Positions 36,399 to 49,120 are shown, counted from the first letter of the stretch. The stretch is DNA of 64,000 nucleotides from Hirundichthys speculiger (GCA_018398805.1 JAGFBZ010000184.1:854073-918072); one strand, 5' to 3'. A program made the numbers and translations. Notes: a model not told the origin generated them from the sequence alone.

Positions 36399-37512
36399 GT
36401 AAAAAGCAGACAGCGTTTTGTGTATTTGTGTGTGTGCGTGCTGCAGCATAGCTTCGGCTATGAAGATATGGGGCCTTGGTGTAAAGAGAGAGGGAAAAGT
36501 ATAGAAAAGCAAAATGGAGTGGAGGATTAGCATTTGAAAGAGGAAAGAGTGTCTCAGTCCTTACCAAGGGAATAGCACTTTGAAAAAGAGGGCTAAACAC
36601 ACACACATTAAAAATGAAGCAGGGGAGAAACAAAGAAAACTAAACAGTTGCGCACATGCACTCAGTTTGCTTTGAAAGCTGTCACTGAAGAGACCTAAAG
36701 AAGGTATGAAACACATGTCACACCCCTGAGACTAGAGTGCTGGAAAAGGATACAAATAGATACACACGCACATGAATACACACACAAGCCCATACAGTAC
36801 AACACATACGCAGACTAATATGCATAGTTACACTGTCTGCAGCAATGTACACAAATTCACATGCATGCGCTTATGCTGAAGAACCAGCTGATATGGCAAT
36901 TTACATTATATTATCGCAAATTTTTATTTTACATGCACACTCGTGATCAGCCCAAGAGTGCTTGTGCATGTCTTTGTCAGTTAATGAAGGCATGAGAGTA
37001 TATATATAATCTATGCTGGGTTAACAATACAGTGTCTGATGTCCACACTGATTGGAGGTATTATGGATGGAGTAATTGTTAATAATGTGCAAGAACAGAT
37101 ATGTTCCAGAGAGTAAGATTGTAACACTTTGGCCAAATGGAGAATAGTTTGAAACTAATTCACAGAACAGAAAAAAAACAGCCATGAGTCAGAAGAGAGA
37201 GGTGAACACATGAATTATTAGAGAAATCTGAAATTGTTTGAGTAGTTTCAGTTAACAGCAAGCAAGTTTATTTGTATAGCACACTTTCATGTATAAGACA
37301 GTTCAAAGTGCTTTACATAAAACATTAAATATATATAAAGAACATTATATTATAACTATAAACTCAAATGTAAGTTTATAGTTGAATAAATATACAATAT
37401 AAAACATAAGTAACAGATTAATTCCCATTTGTTATCATCATCATTTTGAGTTTGTGCGTGTTTCTTTCAGGATCTCTCTTTAACTATCAGTGTTTGTGTG
37501 TTTGTATTTGAG
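36399..37512. other. Intron E12-E13
   Basis: 1114 bp. A repeat fragment at 37258-37325 (gtttatttgtatagcacact then ttcaaagtgctttacataaa) resembles fish LINE tails in reverse. Nothing else recognised. Confidence 0.55.
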
Positions 37513-37672
37513 GTCTTGATGTGTACTCCACGCACTTCTTGGTACTGAGTGCATGCACTTTAGCGGGTTGCACCAACAGTTCACAAGTTACAGCTCTGAC
37601 CTCTCAGCTTCCTCCTGGGCCCTTACAAGCGCCAACTCTTACCCTGCTGGACTCTCGGACTATATTTGTAGA
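37513..37672 (+). CDS. ush2a: ush2a exon E13: end of one FN3 domain and start of the next
   Basis: Acceptor gtatttgag is weak in pyrimidines just before AG; donor ga|gtaagt. Phase 1 in and phase 2 out, 160 nt. It encodes STHFLVLSACTLAGCTNSS with the CxxxGC pair, then QLPPGPLQAP and LLDSRTIFVE, the A-B strands of the next FN3 (human VLDSRTIHIQ). Confidence 0.95.
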
Positions 37673-38319
37673 GTAAGTACATACACACATACACACATAT
37701 GCACCTTAATACATGTTGTAAATAAACACACGGGTTTTCATAGAACTCACATCCATAGACGACATTGACAGGTCCAGTACTGGATGGATACAGAGACACA
37801 GTACTTTTATTTAAGTCTTGTAAAGTTGTTTACACAATCCACATTCAGTAAAGCAGTATTATTGATTCATTTAATATCTGGAAAAGCTGTAAGTCAAGGT
37901 ATACAAATCTGGCAAGATGTATTTTTCCTTTTTAGTTGTATTTAATAGGCACTGTGAGTGTGGATGAGTCAGTGACCTTCTGCAGATGTATTCGCCAGGC
38001 AGAATACTCTTCTGCACTGACTTTTCACCTTTTTAGAGAGGGGACAAAGATAGATCTCTGCCTTTTTTTCTGTCATGCTCATGTACAAGTGTTCCCACTC
38101 TTTCTCTGTATGGATGTGTGTTTATGTAAGTCACTCATGAAAACCACTGGTGTCCTGCCTGTCACCTGTAATGGGATTCACTCGGGAAGGCCAGCACCAC
38201 TCACATACTGTACATGCACACATTTTAAATATAGACATATCTAAACACACTTCAAAGATTAGACATGTTGAGAGAGTACACACAAGTTCTTTGAAAAACA
38301 TAGTATGAATTTGTGTTTT

Positions 38320-38525
38320 TTCTTCTTCTCCCACTGTGGGAGTTTTTTACTTGCCATTATCCTTGTTTAGGATTTATTATTATAATTTTAGTTATTGATA
38401 TTTGCTCAGGGGCCATGCTCTGGGTCTCTGCAAAGCGCCTAGAGACAATTGGCATTGTAATAGATGCTATACAAATACAATTGAATTGAATTGAATCGAA
38501 TTGAATAGAACTGAATTGAACTGAA
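38320..38525 (+). mobile_element. Retroelement 3' tail with (TTGAA)n-type end
   Basis: gcaaagcgcctagagacaat then gctatacaaatacaattgaa ttgaa is the standard 3' end of teleost LINE/SINE copies, followed by a decayed 5-bp tandem tail. Confidence 0.6.
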
Positions 38526-39939
38526 CTGGTAAATATGCAGGGCTTTTGGTAAAGTCGCCTGCATTTACTTGTCTGTGTATTAATATGTCACCATTGTGAA
38601 AATTATTTTTCCTCTTTTAAATTAGACTCATTTAAAACTTTTGAAAAGATGCATAGATATAAAGATTTATTGAAAAATACCTTGGAATGTAGCACATAAA
38701 AAAAAAAGTTACAAAACTGCGCCTGTCTGTGGAGCATCATGTCTTGAGCCTTTACAATGCTTTTGAACTGCATCCTTGCCAGGTGTGGGAAGGCTGTGGT
38801 ATTGCCTTGTTAGCACATCACTAATAGGTGGAGGTTGAGAGATCATACCCAGTCAATACCACTCCATTTTAACGGTGAGAAAAACAGCGGAAAATAAAGC
38901 AGAAAAACAATGTAAAAATGAGAAGGAAAACAGGAAAAGTGGAAAGTATAGAGAAAAGGAGAAAAATAGATTTTGTGGTTGTAATGGAAAAAAATGTAAA
39001 AAGGAAAATTAAAATAAAAGGAATGAGATAGAGATGTATGAAAGAGTGTGGGTGAAAGACTAAGAGTGAGGTTCAGGAATGCATCATCTTTCTTTCAGAT
39101 TAAATACCTAAAACAGATTCAATTCTCACCTAGTCCCCATCTCAAACACAAAGACACAGGAATATCCACACAGCCAGACATGTGAACTGTCGCACACTGC
39201 ATGCACACAACATACAGAGGTCTCTGAATAAAATATTTGGATCATTTTAAAATTGCCAGTTAAATGCAATTTCTACAACGTCCTGTTAGTAATTACTGAC
39301 TTGATTATTTGAAGGCGCTGATATTGTTGTGTTGAATGTGCAATACCAAAATCAGTAAAGTAAAAAGACATGCAAGGGGCAGTTGACTATATTGACCATA
39401 AACTTGAACCTCCTTCATGTCATACGTGTGGATTTAAATTTAACAAGCTTAAAGTAGAAAAAAGCTCTAGGCTGTTTCACAGTAATTTCCGAACACTCTT
39501 CTAAAAGCAATAGTTTTTAAAAACCATTACCTCGATGAGTTATGATACAGATTATTACAACTCCCAATTGATTTTGTTTTTCAGAAGTGGACATATATCA
39601 CACTGCCAATCGACAGCATATAAATCTTATAATGAATGTGATAGATTAGCCACAGAGGCTAATTGTGAGCTAACACACACTCATCAGTCATTCAAAACTG
39701 GATTTTAATGGGAGGAATCAAGAAAGGAATCCATCACTTTTTAAAATGGCTGCCTCCTGATACCATGCCAGGAGGGGTGGTATATGCTGTGAGAATAGTA
39801 AAAATTGTAACAAAATTAGTTTGCATGGATGGATGGATGGATGGATGAATTTATTTTATTGCTTCAACATGTAACCATATTCACAGGCACCAATCACAAT
39901 AAAAATTCAGTTTTATTTATAGTCATCAAACTTTTTTAT

Positions 39940-41017
39940 TAGGACTGGGCAAGTTAACGCATTATTATCGTGTTAACACATTAATTTATTAACGCCGACA
40001 TTTATTTTATCGCGCATTAACACATATTGCTCACATGCTTTTGTTTTGTTGCGGAACCGGAAAATAATTGGCAGGCAAAACTAAAACAGACACGGAGAGC
40101 GGTAAAAATCTGTGTACTTTTCAGTTCGGGTAGCAACTCAGGTAGCAATATTAACAATTCTGTCTGAAAAAAAAAGCTTTTAACTCCCTTTGTTCAAGAC
40201 GATCGCTTCATTCCTCCATTTTACATCAGATCTGCTCCATGTGTTCACTGTCCTGCTGTTCTCTAGCTGGTTACTTCAGTGCAGCTCCATCTAGTGGCAC
40301 AGATGTGTAATGACAACAGAAAGTCTGTTCCTTGATTATAAAACAAAGCCATTTCTGGGTCACGTAAACCAGACAATAAAATATTAAAAACAAATTCAGT
40401 CCCGTGGCCTGTTTGCTAAAATTGAAATATAAAAAAACAGGCATTTTTTTTGTGTTAGATTAAAAAATGGGAAAAAAAAAATCACTTTTAATTTTTGAAA
40501 ATTTTGATTGACAATCGAAAATGGAAAAAAAAACAAATGATTACAGATTGATAAAGTTACAGAACTTTTACATTGACATTTTCATTTTAAAGTTCTCCCA
40601 GAGGACGATTCAACAGAAACAAGGTTATTTGTAACAACTGCCAAGTTGAACTCCTCGTTAAAAGTCTCTGCTGTTACCTCAGAAATTACCTGTTTTAATG
40701 TTATGATTGTGGCCTCTAGATTGTTAGGATTTGTTGGTAGACTTTTTTTTATTTTTCATTAAAAAAAACAGGATGACATTAATGCCCTGGCAGTGGCAAA
40801 CGTTTATTTTATTTTACATTTTTTAAGATGAGATTTACACAAAGTATGTGTTACTGGCAAGTGCTGATGTTAAAAGTGTTTGAACAACAAATGGTTTGGC
40901 ACCTTAGTTTATATGGCAGCAGAACATTTAAATAAAAGTGACATTTACACTACTTTTGAATTCATTATTTGGTTTTTTGTATACAATGCGATTAATCATG
41001 ATTAATCAGGGAAATCA
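39940..41017. mobile_element. Non-autonomous hAT copy 3, right end missing
   Basis: Starts taggactgggcaag and follows copy 1 in the same orientation up to gattaatcagggaaatcatg. There it changes into Tc1/mariner sequence instead of continuing to the TIR. The block around 40330-40440 is almost identical to copy 1 (about 3470-3580), so the two copies are close relatives. Confidence 0.85.
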
Positions 41018-42009
41018 TGAAAACAGAATGTAGTGATTTCCAAGTCTCATAAATCCATATTTTATTCCCTAAAACATAAAAGACATATAAGTTGTTGAAA
41101 GTGAGACATTTCATGACAAATATTCGTTCATTTTGACTCTTATGGCAGCAACACATCTCAAAAAGTTTGAACAGGGGCAACAAGAGGTTGGAAAGAATTG
41201 GCACAAATTAGGGGAGCATTTGACAACTAATTAGGTTAATTGGCAACAAGTCAGTAACATGACTGGGTATAAAAGAAGCATTTTCAGAGAGGCAGAGCCT
41301 CTCGGATATCACAATGGACAAAGTTTCACCAATCTGTGACAGACTGCAGGCTGTATCTGTACAAGGGACACGGCCCAAAGTCAAAACTGGATGTGAATAA
41401 TCTTTGGACCCTCAGGCAGCACTGCATTAAAAACAGGCAAAATTCTCTGCTGGACATCACTGCATGAGCTCAGGAGCACTTCCAGGAATCACTGTCTGTC
41501 AACACAGATTGCTGTGCAATCCATAAGTGCAAGTTAAAGCTGTATCATGCAAAGAACAAGCCACATGTGAACACAATCCAGAAAATCCAGAAATGCCGCT
41601 GTCTTTACCGAGAGGGACTATTCGGATTGTAATCAGCGGGCAGTTCGAAAGCCTGTGTGTCTAATACTATGAGGTTGCATTAGTGTCTAAGATGTGAGCA
41701 GCTTACACATCTGGAAGAGAGTACATAGCAGCCCAGGACTGTTGAGCAGCTAGAATCCTGTATTAGACAAGAATGAGACAACATTCCTCTCCTAAAACTC
41801 CACCAACTGCTCTCCTCACTTTCCACGTTTTACAGACACTTGTAAAAGAAGAGGAGATGCTACACAATGGCAAACATTGTTATTGTTATTGTTATACATT
41901 GTTATTTATTGGGAATGAATTATTGGTTTATGAGGTTTGCAAATAATTGCATTCTGGTTTTAATTTAAGTTTTACACATCATCCCAAATTTTTTGGAATT
42001 GGGTTTGTA
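41018..42009 (+). mobile_element. Tc1/mariner-type transposon copy, plus orientation, 5' end lost
   Basis: Begins aaaacagaatgtagtgattt, inside the usual left TIR, and ends catcccaaattttttggaat tgggtttgta, the complete right end. In between are gactgggtataaaagaagca, ctcaggcagcactgcattaa and gtgcaagttaaagctgtatc, all typical of this family. The internal coding region is deleted. Confidence 0.8.
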
Positions 42010-42569
42010 TTCCACTGCTTAAATATAAGAAAGCTGCATATATGTGCACATGCAGATGCTCAGACCAATTTGTTGTTGTACATAGACTTTCGAAAACTCC
42101 ATACACTTTAAGTATCAATCTTATTCTTACTGTTCAAGGGTAATCCTTATTGTCCTATGACTTAAGTCAGAGTCATTGTTGTGGCTTAAGATACAATATT
42201 TTATTTGTATATTAGGTAATTTTGATGTGGAAGGGATGGGTAAAAATTAATCTCAATTTTTTGTTTTAACTTTAAACTGTGGTATCATGAAACTGTTATC
42301 CACAGAAAATCTGCTGTTTAAATTCTTTTGGTAAAACCACTCGAGCTGTGTCACTGTGTAAGCATCAGGGTGAAAAATGTGTATAAAATGCTTGTAGATT
42401 GAAATGATAGCTTTGGAGATTCCAGAGGAAGGTTACAGTAGCTCCAGCTTAGTATCTAATCCCTTGATTCCTATGGTTCTGGTAAAGGGTCTGGAAGAGT
42501 GCTGCTTTAAATGTCACCTCACAACACCTTAGGGTACAAGGGGTTTTAAACTAAAAATTAACTGCAGAC

Positions 42570-42900
42570 TGAGGGACAGGAAGGTGGTGTGGTGGGTAAC
42601 ATCACCTTAGAGGTAGGAGGTTTCTGGTTCAGGATCTCTGCTGGGGGACCTTTTGTGTGGAGGTGACATACTACATCTGCATGGAATTTCTCTCGGTACT
42701 CCGGCTTCCTCCCACAGTTCAAAACACAGGTGCGATGAACTGGTGACCCCACATTGCCTGTAGGAGTCAGTATGAGTATGCGTGGTTATTTGTGTCTGTG
42801 TGGCCCTGTGATGGACTGGCATCCTGCCCGTGGTGTACCCTGCCCCTTGCCTGATGATGACTGGGACAAGCTCAGGCCCTCTCTGAGCAGGATGAAGTGG
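42570..42900 (-). repeat. Dispersed teleost repeat copy
   Basis: Reverse orientation to the copies at 55761 and 58530: ggtactccggcttcctccca cag, later gtgatggactggcatcctgc and gatgatgactgggacaagct. About 330 bp, decayed. Confidence 0.65.
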
Positions 42901-43465
42901 GTCTGGAAAATTGATTTTTATCCCAATTTTGACATCAACTACAATAGGGACTACCCAAGTCCTACGGAATATGTCTTGTAAGGGGCCAGAGCTCACACTC
43001 TTCTGGGGCTTTGTAGACCTGCACCTTTCTGTGCTTTAGCTTCCTCCAGTTATTCCAGGCAAAGCAGACAGAATCACCACTTGTATTTTGCTTGCCGAAA
43101 TGACGTGAACAAAGCCTTAAATTTCTTGCGAGGTTCAGGGCGTCGACATTCTTGCCTGAGTACTAAATCAGTGCCTTCTGAATCAGTGGGAGTTTTGCAA
43201 TGTTTTTTGTTTTTCCTTTCTTTCAAAACCCGAAGTTTGCGTATCTTCCAAAAGTCCCAAATGCAGCAGTAATGACTGGTGTCAGCTGGTGCTGCCACCT
43301 AGAGGATAACATGTTTGCGGTACTCACGTCACCCCGATGTTTTGTGATCAAATTGTGTTTCCCTGTAAAATACAGATATAAAATATTTCACAAAAATAAA
43401 ATGTTTTTGTAATTAAGTTAATACGTCTATCTTCGGTCTCTGCTTTCTCAACTCTCCCTTTTCAG

Positions 43466-43628
43466 GTGGTCACGTCCCTCTCAGATAAATGGCATTTTGG
43501 AGTCCTATTCTATCTTCATGTCACAGGATGGTGGAGAGCCTCTTTTAACTTATAACACCTCGGAGCTTATGGAAGACCACACACTCCGCAACCTAACCCC
43601 TGGAGCATCTTACACCATCACAGTGGCC
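43466..43628 (+). CDS. ush2a: ush2a exon E14: FN3 domain, middle
   Basis: Acceptor cccttttcag, donor gtgagt, phase 2 in and phase 0 out, 163 nt. It encodes WSRPSQINGILESYSIFMS with the FN3 Trp and NGIL turn, YNTSEL with an NTS sequon, and LRNLTPGASYTITVA. It is separated from E15 by an 85-bp intron. Confidence 0.96.
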
Positions 43629-43713
43629 GTGAGTCACCTAACTGCTTTTTTTTCTTCTTTTCTTTATTGTTATGGTCATCCTTATGTTTTTTTTCTGTAT
43701 TTGTGTGTGGAAG

Positions 43714-43861
43714 GCTTGCACACTAGGTGGGTGCACATTAAGTCCCCCAAGCCAGGTTCAGACTGAGGAGAGCACTCCAGAGGATGTTCCTGCACCACTG
43801 GTCACGCCTTTGTCCCCACATGCACTCAACGTCAGCTGGACTCCTCCTGACACACCAAATG
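43714..43861 (+). CDS. ush2a: ush2a exon E15: end of one FN3 domain and start of the next
   Basis: Acceptor ttgtgtgtggaag, donor g|gtgaga, phase 0 in and phase 1 out, 148 nt. It opens with ACTLGGCTLSPPSQ, the usherin CxxxGC pair, then PEDVPAPLVTPLSPHALNVS and WTPPDTPN, the A-B strands of the next FN3. The human protein has EGVPAP and SFNVSW at the same place. Confidence 0.96.
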
Positions 43862-46546
43862 GTGAGAGCACACACACCTAGTGACACCCACCAAATTCTT
43901 TTTACACAATACTTCAAGATACACTAAAGTAATTTGATACCAATGAAACATGTAGAAGAAAGAGTTAAAAGAAGATAAGGATAACAGGTGAATTGCTCTC
44001 TTTGTGTGAAAGGATTCATTGAGATAGAAGTAAAACAGGTGGGAAAAAAAAGAAAAGGGGGAAAAAATGAACCTAAAATGAAAGGGCACAAATTACTCAA
44101 AAAGAAATGTGGGGGGCAGAGAAAAATTGAGAGAACAAACAGTTTGAGATTGGGACTTACAGAGAACCAGTAGTAAGAGGTCAGTGCTTCACTGAGCTCC
44201 TTTAAGTGGATGAAAAGTGCTCCCTTTTGACTGAAGAGAGAACTGCAGCCTGGAAGCACTTAGATTCGCATCGACTTTCTCCCTCAGTTTTCTCCATTCA
44301 TCTTAGATTCATCTCATTTACTTGGCAGAAATAAAAATCAATGTAACAGACTTGTATACCAGATTTAAGCAGGTGTTAATAATGTCTTTCTTGTGATTTG
44401 ATGTTAATTTGGAACATGGCTGCATTACTGGCAAAAGAAGACAATCCTTTGCAGTACAGTACAAGTGCACGAAGTACTTCGGTGTTTCTGTGAGAGAGAG
44501 AGCAGGGAGTGATCCATCGCCAGTCACCATGCTCCTGTTGTGTAGTATTCAAAGTACGTCACCATATGCTAAAGAGAAGCTTTTTTTGGCCTCTAACTCA
44601 CAGTTAAAAGTTGGATGTGAACATTGGTTTTCCATTTAGGCCTGTAATGAAATGATGGAAATGGCATAACACACAATTAAGATCATGAAAAAAAAAAAAA
44701 ACAAACAACTATAAAATACGTGAAGAAATCTGATGCTGTTTGGAATAATACTTTTATTATGTTCTGATAAAATTCAACTTTAAAATATTAAGTTCAACAA
44801 TAAGTAAATAATATGAAATTCACTATGATTATCTACCACATGCTGAACGGAATTTTCACCTTTTTCTTTTTTCCACATTCTAACACCAAATTCTGCCATA
44901 TATTACTAAATGTTGGTGTCAAGCCTGTTAAAGTAGGTGTAATTCTATAGCTGCTGTGTGTAATGTGAGTTGTCTTTTTTAAAATAAATGCTACGTGTGC
45001 GTGTTTTGCAATGGAAGCCCTGTGATGTGGATTCATATTTGTCTGGATAAATTACTTAAAGCTTTTCAAATCTGATGATAAATTCATAACAGAAGAGACA
45101 CTTAATCAAGACCGCTTCATTATCCCTTGTTTGAAAAGCTTTAAGTTTTGCTTAAAAAGGAGAAAAGCTCGCTTTCCTTTTTCAATTACAGTATTTTTTA
45201 ACGTGAATGACAACAATGACGATGATGATGGTGATGGGTTCCAGAGGAGTGAGAGTCTGTGTTATTTTCTCTCTGTCTCCCCGCTTCTTCCCAATTCCAC
45301 AGGGATTTGTGGGGGATAATCCTCTCGGGGATTAGGTCGGGGCAACACGCAGACAAAGAGGGGAAATAAGCCTGTTATGCATTCGCTGCTTCATTTCCCA
45401 ACCTGTCTTTATTACAGCCTAAACTGATATGGACCGATTTACACACACAGGCACATACAGATGTCTGCACACATATACACACACTCTCACATGCATGTGA
45501 TTGGCCACATTAAGAGGTGCTGAGATAACTTGCGTCCGTGGGGTTTTTGTGTCTTCACTTTCCTGATAGTATATCTGTATTGTGCAATAATAAAACCCAC
45601 ACGTGATTAGAGCAGAATAGACTCTTAGTTCTTAGCACTGATCTTTTGAGCCCCCTGTATGCATTTTTATTAAAGAAAGGCACAATTGGCACATTTTTTC
45701 CCCCTGGTTTTTCTTTTTTTAATACATGGATGTAGTGTCACGTAATTATTGTGATGGAGAACATGAGTGTGTGTCTGTGCATGTGCTTGTGTGTGTGTGT
45801 GTGAATTAATTCTCATCTAAATGTGTGCATCTTTATTTTTGTGTGTATGTGTTGTATGTCTATGTGTGTATAAGCACACCTATTTACACCCTCATTTGTG
45901 TGGGTGTGCTTCTTCATTCCTGTACCACTGTCCTCCTCAGAGCCTTCATCTTTGTAACGCCTGTGGTTACAATTGTCTTTTCAGTGCTGTTTTCATCTGT
46001 AGGACACGCTGACTGGCAGGACTGGAGCCCCAAAGTCAGTTTTCATTTGCATTGTAATACACTGACCCTCAGTGTATTTCAACATTACAAAGCTCACTTA
46101 GTGGATGTATCTTTTCAAAGTCTGAAGGCAGTTGGACAATAGAAGTGACCAGTGCGATCAGAAAAAAAACATGTAGAAAGCACTGAAGATGGTGCCAAAT
46201 GAATTTCTTTATTTTCTTTTTTCTTTTAACACCTCTTTTCTTTTATTTTTTTCTTTCTCTTTTTGTTGACATCTAAAAAAGATGTACGATCTTGTGCTTG
46301 TGTTTCAGGACAGGGAGTAATCTCTGTCCATTGATGGTGATGATGTGAAAGAATCAAGTGCTGTCAGGAGTTACATGATTTCCAATAAATCTTTGGAACA
46401 CGAAACACTCCGATTTGTTCAAATATGAGCACTCTTGTCAAAATATGTCTTCACGTCAACTGTGGCATAAAATGCTTGCATTTGTCCATTTCATTATTTA
46501 CCTCTGCAGCATTTATGCATGTTGTAAACTGATGTTTTTTTGACAG
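43862..46546. other. Intron E15-E16
   Basis: 2.7 kb. No transposon recognised. The part 45235-45420 looks different from its surroundings and carries two TAATCC-type sites. The rest shows nothing. Confidence 0.5.
45317..45334. promoter_or_regulatory. Two OTX/CRX-like motifs 12 bp apart
   Basis: TAATCC at 45317-45322 and GGATTA at 45329-45334, inside a stretch that also has an ATGCATT-type site. CRX and OTX2 bind TAATCC and drive photoreceptor genes; usherin is a photoreceptor protein. Function here is only inferred. Confidence 0.2.
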
Positions 46547-46704
46547 GTGTCATAACTAGCTATGGTCTCTGGCTGGATGGAATTCTCATTTTGAACTCCA
46601 GTTCTTCCCAGTCTTCCTTCATGGTGGAGGGACTCTCTCCATGGAGTCGACATGTACTCAGGCTGCAGGCTTGTACAGCACAGGGCTGTGGCATGGGACC
46701 GATG
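46547..46704 (+). CDS. ush2a: ush2a exon E16: FN3 domain, second half, weak donor
   Basis: Acceptor tttttttgacag, phase 1 in. It encodes GVITSYGLWLDGILILNSSS, then LSPWSRHVLRLQACTAQGC and GMGPM. I place the donor at 46705 (gtcagt) because joining there to E17 gives GPMVEMRTLE, matching human GPLVENRTLE, and keeps frame. A better-looking gtaaac donor lies 19 nt downstream at 46724 but would shift the frame to an early stop in E17. Confidence 0.93.
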
Positions 46705-47742
46705 GTCAGTAAATCACTCAATGGTAAACGTGCTTATTTCCGAAACTTGCAAAATGCTTCATATTTAAGTCATTGCAGAGTTGGTAATATTTTCCAAATA
46801 CTGACAAACTCTTATTACTTAAGTCCTCATGTCAATGTTCCTCATGAACTGTAATTGCTACCAAATGAAACCCTTGAATATCTACTTATACAAAACACAC
46901 TTCACTCTTTCCACCGACACTAGCTTTGTAGAGAACCATCGGATGGAGATATAAATCAATTCAGACAGAAAACGTGATCTTCATGCAGGAAATTACTGCC
47001 GTGAGAAACAAAACCATTCATACACACGTGTGAATGTCTACTTGGTTATCTACAAAGTATGTGTGTTTGGAAAGGTGTGTATGTGTATGAGTGTGCGTGT
47101 GTGTGTCACTGGGCATCATAAAGGTGATCGATTCTCTCAGCTCAATAACGAGGGTTGGTGTGGTGACAGTGACATTTGGTAGGAAATGCCACTCCATGCT
47201 CAACGACGTCTCTTACGACAGGCCATATTTTGGGGCATATTTCCAATACGGACACCATGTTTAGTCAAACACAGGAGGAAACGGCTGACACTGCAGAAAA
47301 GAAGAAGAGGACAGTGGAAGGAGAAGAAGAAACAAGGACAGGACAATGGGACAAGGAGAATAAAGCAGTTGGGGGTAAAGGGACTTTAGGGATAAAACAT
47401 TTAAATGATAAGGATTGAGTAAATGCACGGACAAAGATGGCATGAGGTGTAAATGTTTGCAAGGGACATCAAAACTAAGGGTATAATGAAGACAGCACTG
47501 GTGGAAAGAGAAGAGAAATGGATGAGTGTGAACAGAAAAACTGCATAAGGAATACAGCAAGAGAAATACACAAAGATGAAAGACAAATGTACTCTACTCA
47601 GTCACCTATTGAGTGTGAGTAGATGAGCAGTTAAAAAAAAAACAGCGTTGAATGTATTGTATTTGCCATGACTCATATCCACTACTCATAAAATTGTGCT
47701 GCTTTTTTTTCTTCCCTTTTTCCTCTCTCTCCTCTAATTCAG
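46705..47742. other. Intron E16-E17
   Basis: 1038 bp. An unused better donor (gtaaac) lies at 46724. A short imperfect GT run is near 47080-47106. Nothing else recognised. Confidence 0.6.
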
Positions 47743-47890
47743 GTGGAAATGCGAACATTAGAGATGGTCCCAGAAGGTCCTATACTTCTGGAGCTGACCA
47801 ATCAGAGCTCTAGATCAGTGCAAGCGCGCTGGACAGCCCCTCCAAGACCAAATGGGAACCTCAGCTACACACTGTACTACAAAAGCAGAG
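47743..47890 (+). CDS. ush2a: ush2a exon E17: FN3 domain, first half
   Basis: Acceptor tctctaattcag after a long pyrimidine tract, donor g|gtgaca, phase 0 in and phase 1 out, 148 nt. It encodes VEMRTLEMVPEGPILLEL, then NQSS (a sequon) and ARWTAPPRPNGNLSYTLYY. The strand after PNG is shorter than in human usherin by about a dozen residues over E17-E18. Confidence 0.95.
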
Positions 47891-49088
47891 GTGACACATT
47901 TAGCCAATCTCTCTCTGTCCGACCTTAAAGTTTGTGAACCTTTCAGAATTTTATACATTTCTGCAGAGATATTACGTGAAACATAAATGGCACAGACTGA
48001 AACTATATAGTGCCTTTTAACTTTACCTAGGTTCAGAAGTTTACAGTGGCTTGTATCAAATGCTTATACAGCCCTCCTATCTCTGGATTTATGCACCCTG
48101 TTTATATAGTGTTTTTTTTTTTTTCACTCATACCTTCAAATAATCTGGAATAGGCTTTATGTCATAATGCACTTTTACATTTTTTTTTGAGAAGATCAGA
48201 CTTTTGTAGATCTTGGTTTTTCAAATAAAACAGGGTATTCAAGGTACTTTTCACCTTCAAATGAGCTGCTCTTCCTTGAGGTTCACATACTCTTAATCAC
48301 TGATATTTAATGCAATTTATTCCATAAATATATTACCCTATAAAGTTGCTTTGATTGGCTTGTCTTCATTTACCTAAATGTCTGGTATTTTGATGGAATT
48401 TCCAAGTGTATGGTACAAGCACACAACCTCAGCATATATGATCCGAAGTGACCAATGCACCATAGATGTGTTCAGATACAGTATTTACTTCTGATTTTCT
48501 GAGAGCATGTTAACATTATCAACTTTGGGAGAGTCAAATGGGCTCTTTGATAAAAGGTTTGTCAAAGATGAGTACAGCAGGATAATATGGACAGAGATAA
48601 GTACATGCACATGGCCATACATTCACAATCACACTTCTCAACCAACAAGGCCAACTTATAATGAAAGTCAAACATGAAATGGGAAAGTGAGAGAAGGAGT
48701 AATCAAACCAGACTGGTTCAGAAAAGATTAGGTTTTTTGATATTGCCAGTGACTTTAGAGTGGAGATGATCAGCTGTAGGACTGCAAAGGAAAACAGTGA
48801 ATGGAAGGACGAACAAAGACAAGTAGCAATATAACAACACTATATTGGAAGAGGAGAGATGAGACGCTCATATTTCCATAGATGTATTAGAAGATATTGC
48901 TTTTAAAAGCAGTATAAGATAGGAAAAAAAAAAAAACAACAAACTGTGGAGCAGGCCAACAAAATAAAACAGTAAAACTGAACATGGAAAGAATAGACGG
49001 AGAAAGAATATCAACATCACGCACATAAGCACACACCCATTCCCTAACTTGTTCATAGTCACCAACTCTCTCCCTCTCCATCTGCTCT

Positions 49089-49120
<32 letters not shown>

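Larger units (their letters stand above)
37673..43465. other. Intron E13-E14
   Basis: 5.8 kb. Holds a LINE-type tail (38320-38525), (ATGG)n at 39825-39848, hAT copy 3 fused to a Tc1/mariner copy (39940-42009), and a dispersed-repeat copy (42570-42900). No exon recognised. Confidence 0.65.

Noticed and set aside
46705..46723. Longer E16 ending at the gtaaac donor
   Set aside because: It shifts the frame and hits a stop in E17, and it breaks the match to human GPLVENRTLE. Kept only as a finding on donor competition.
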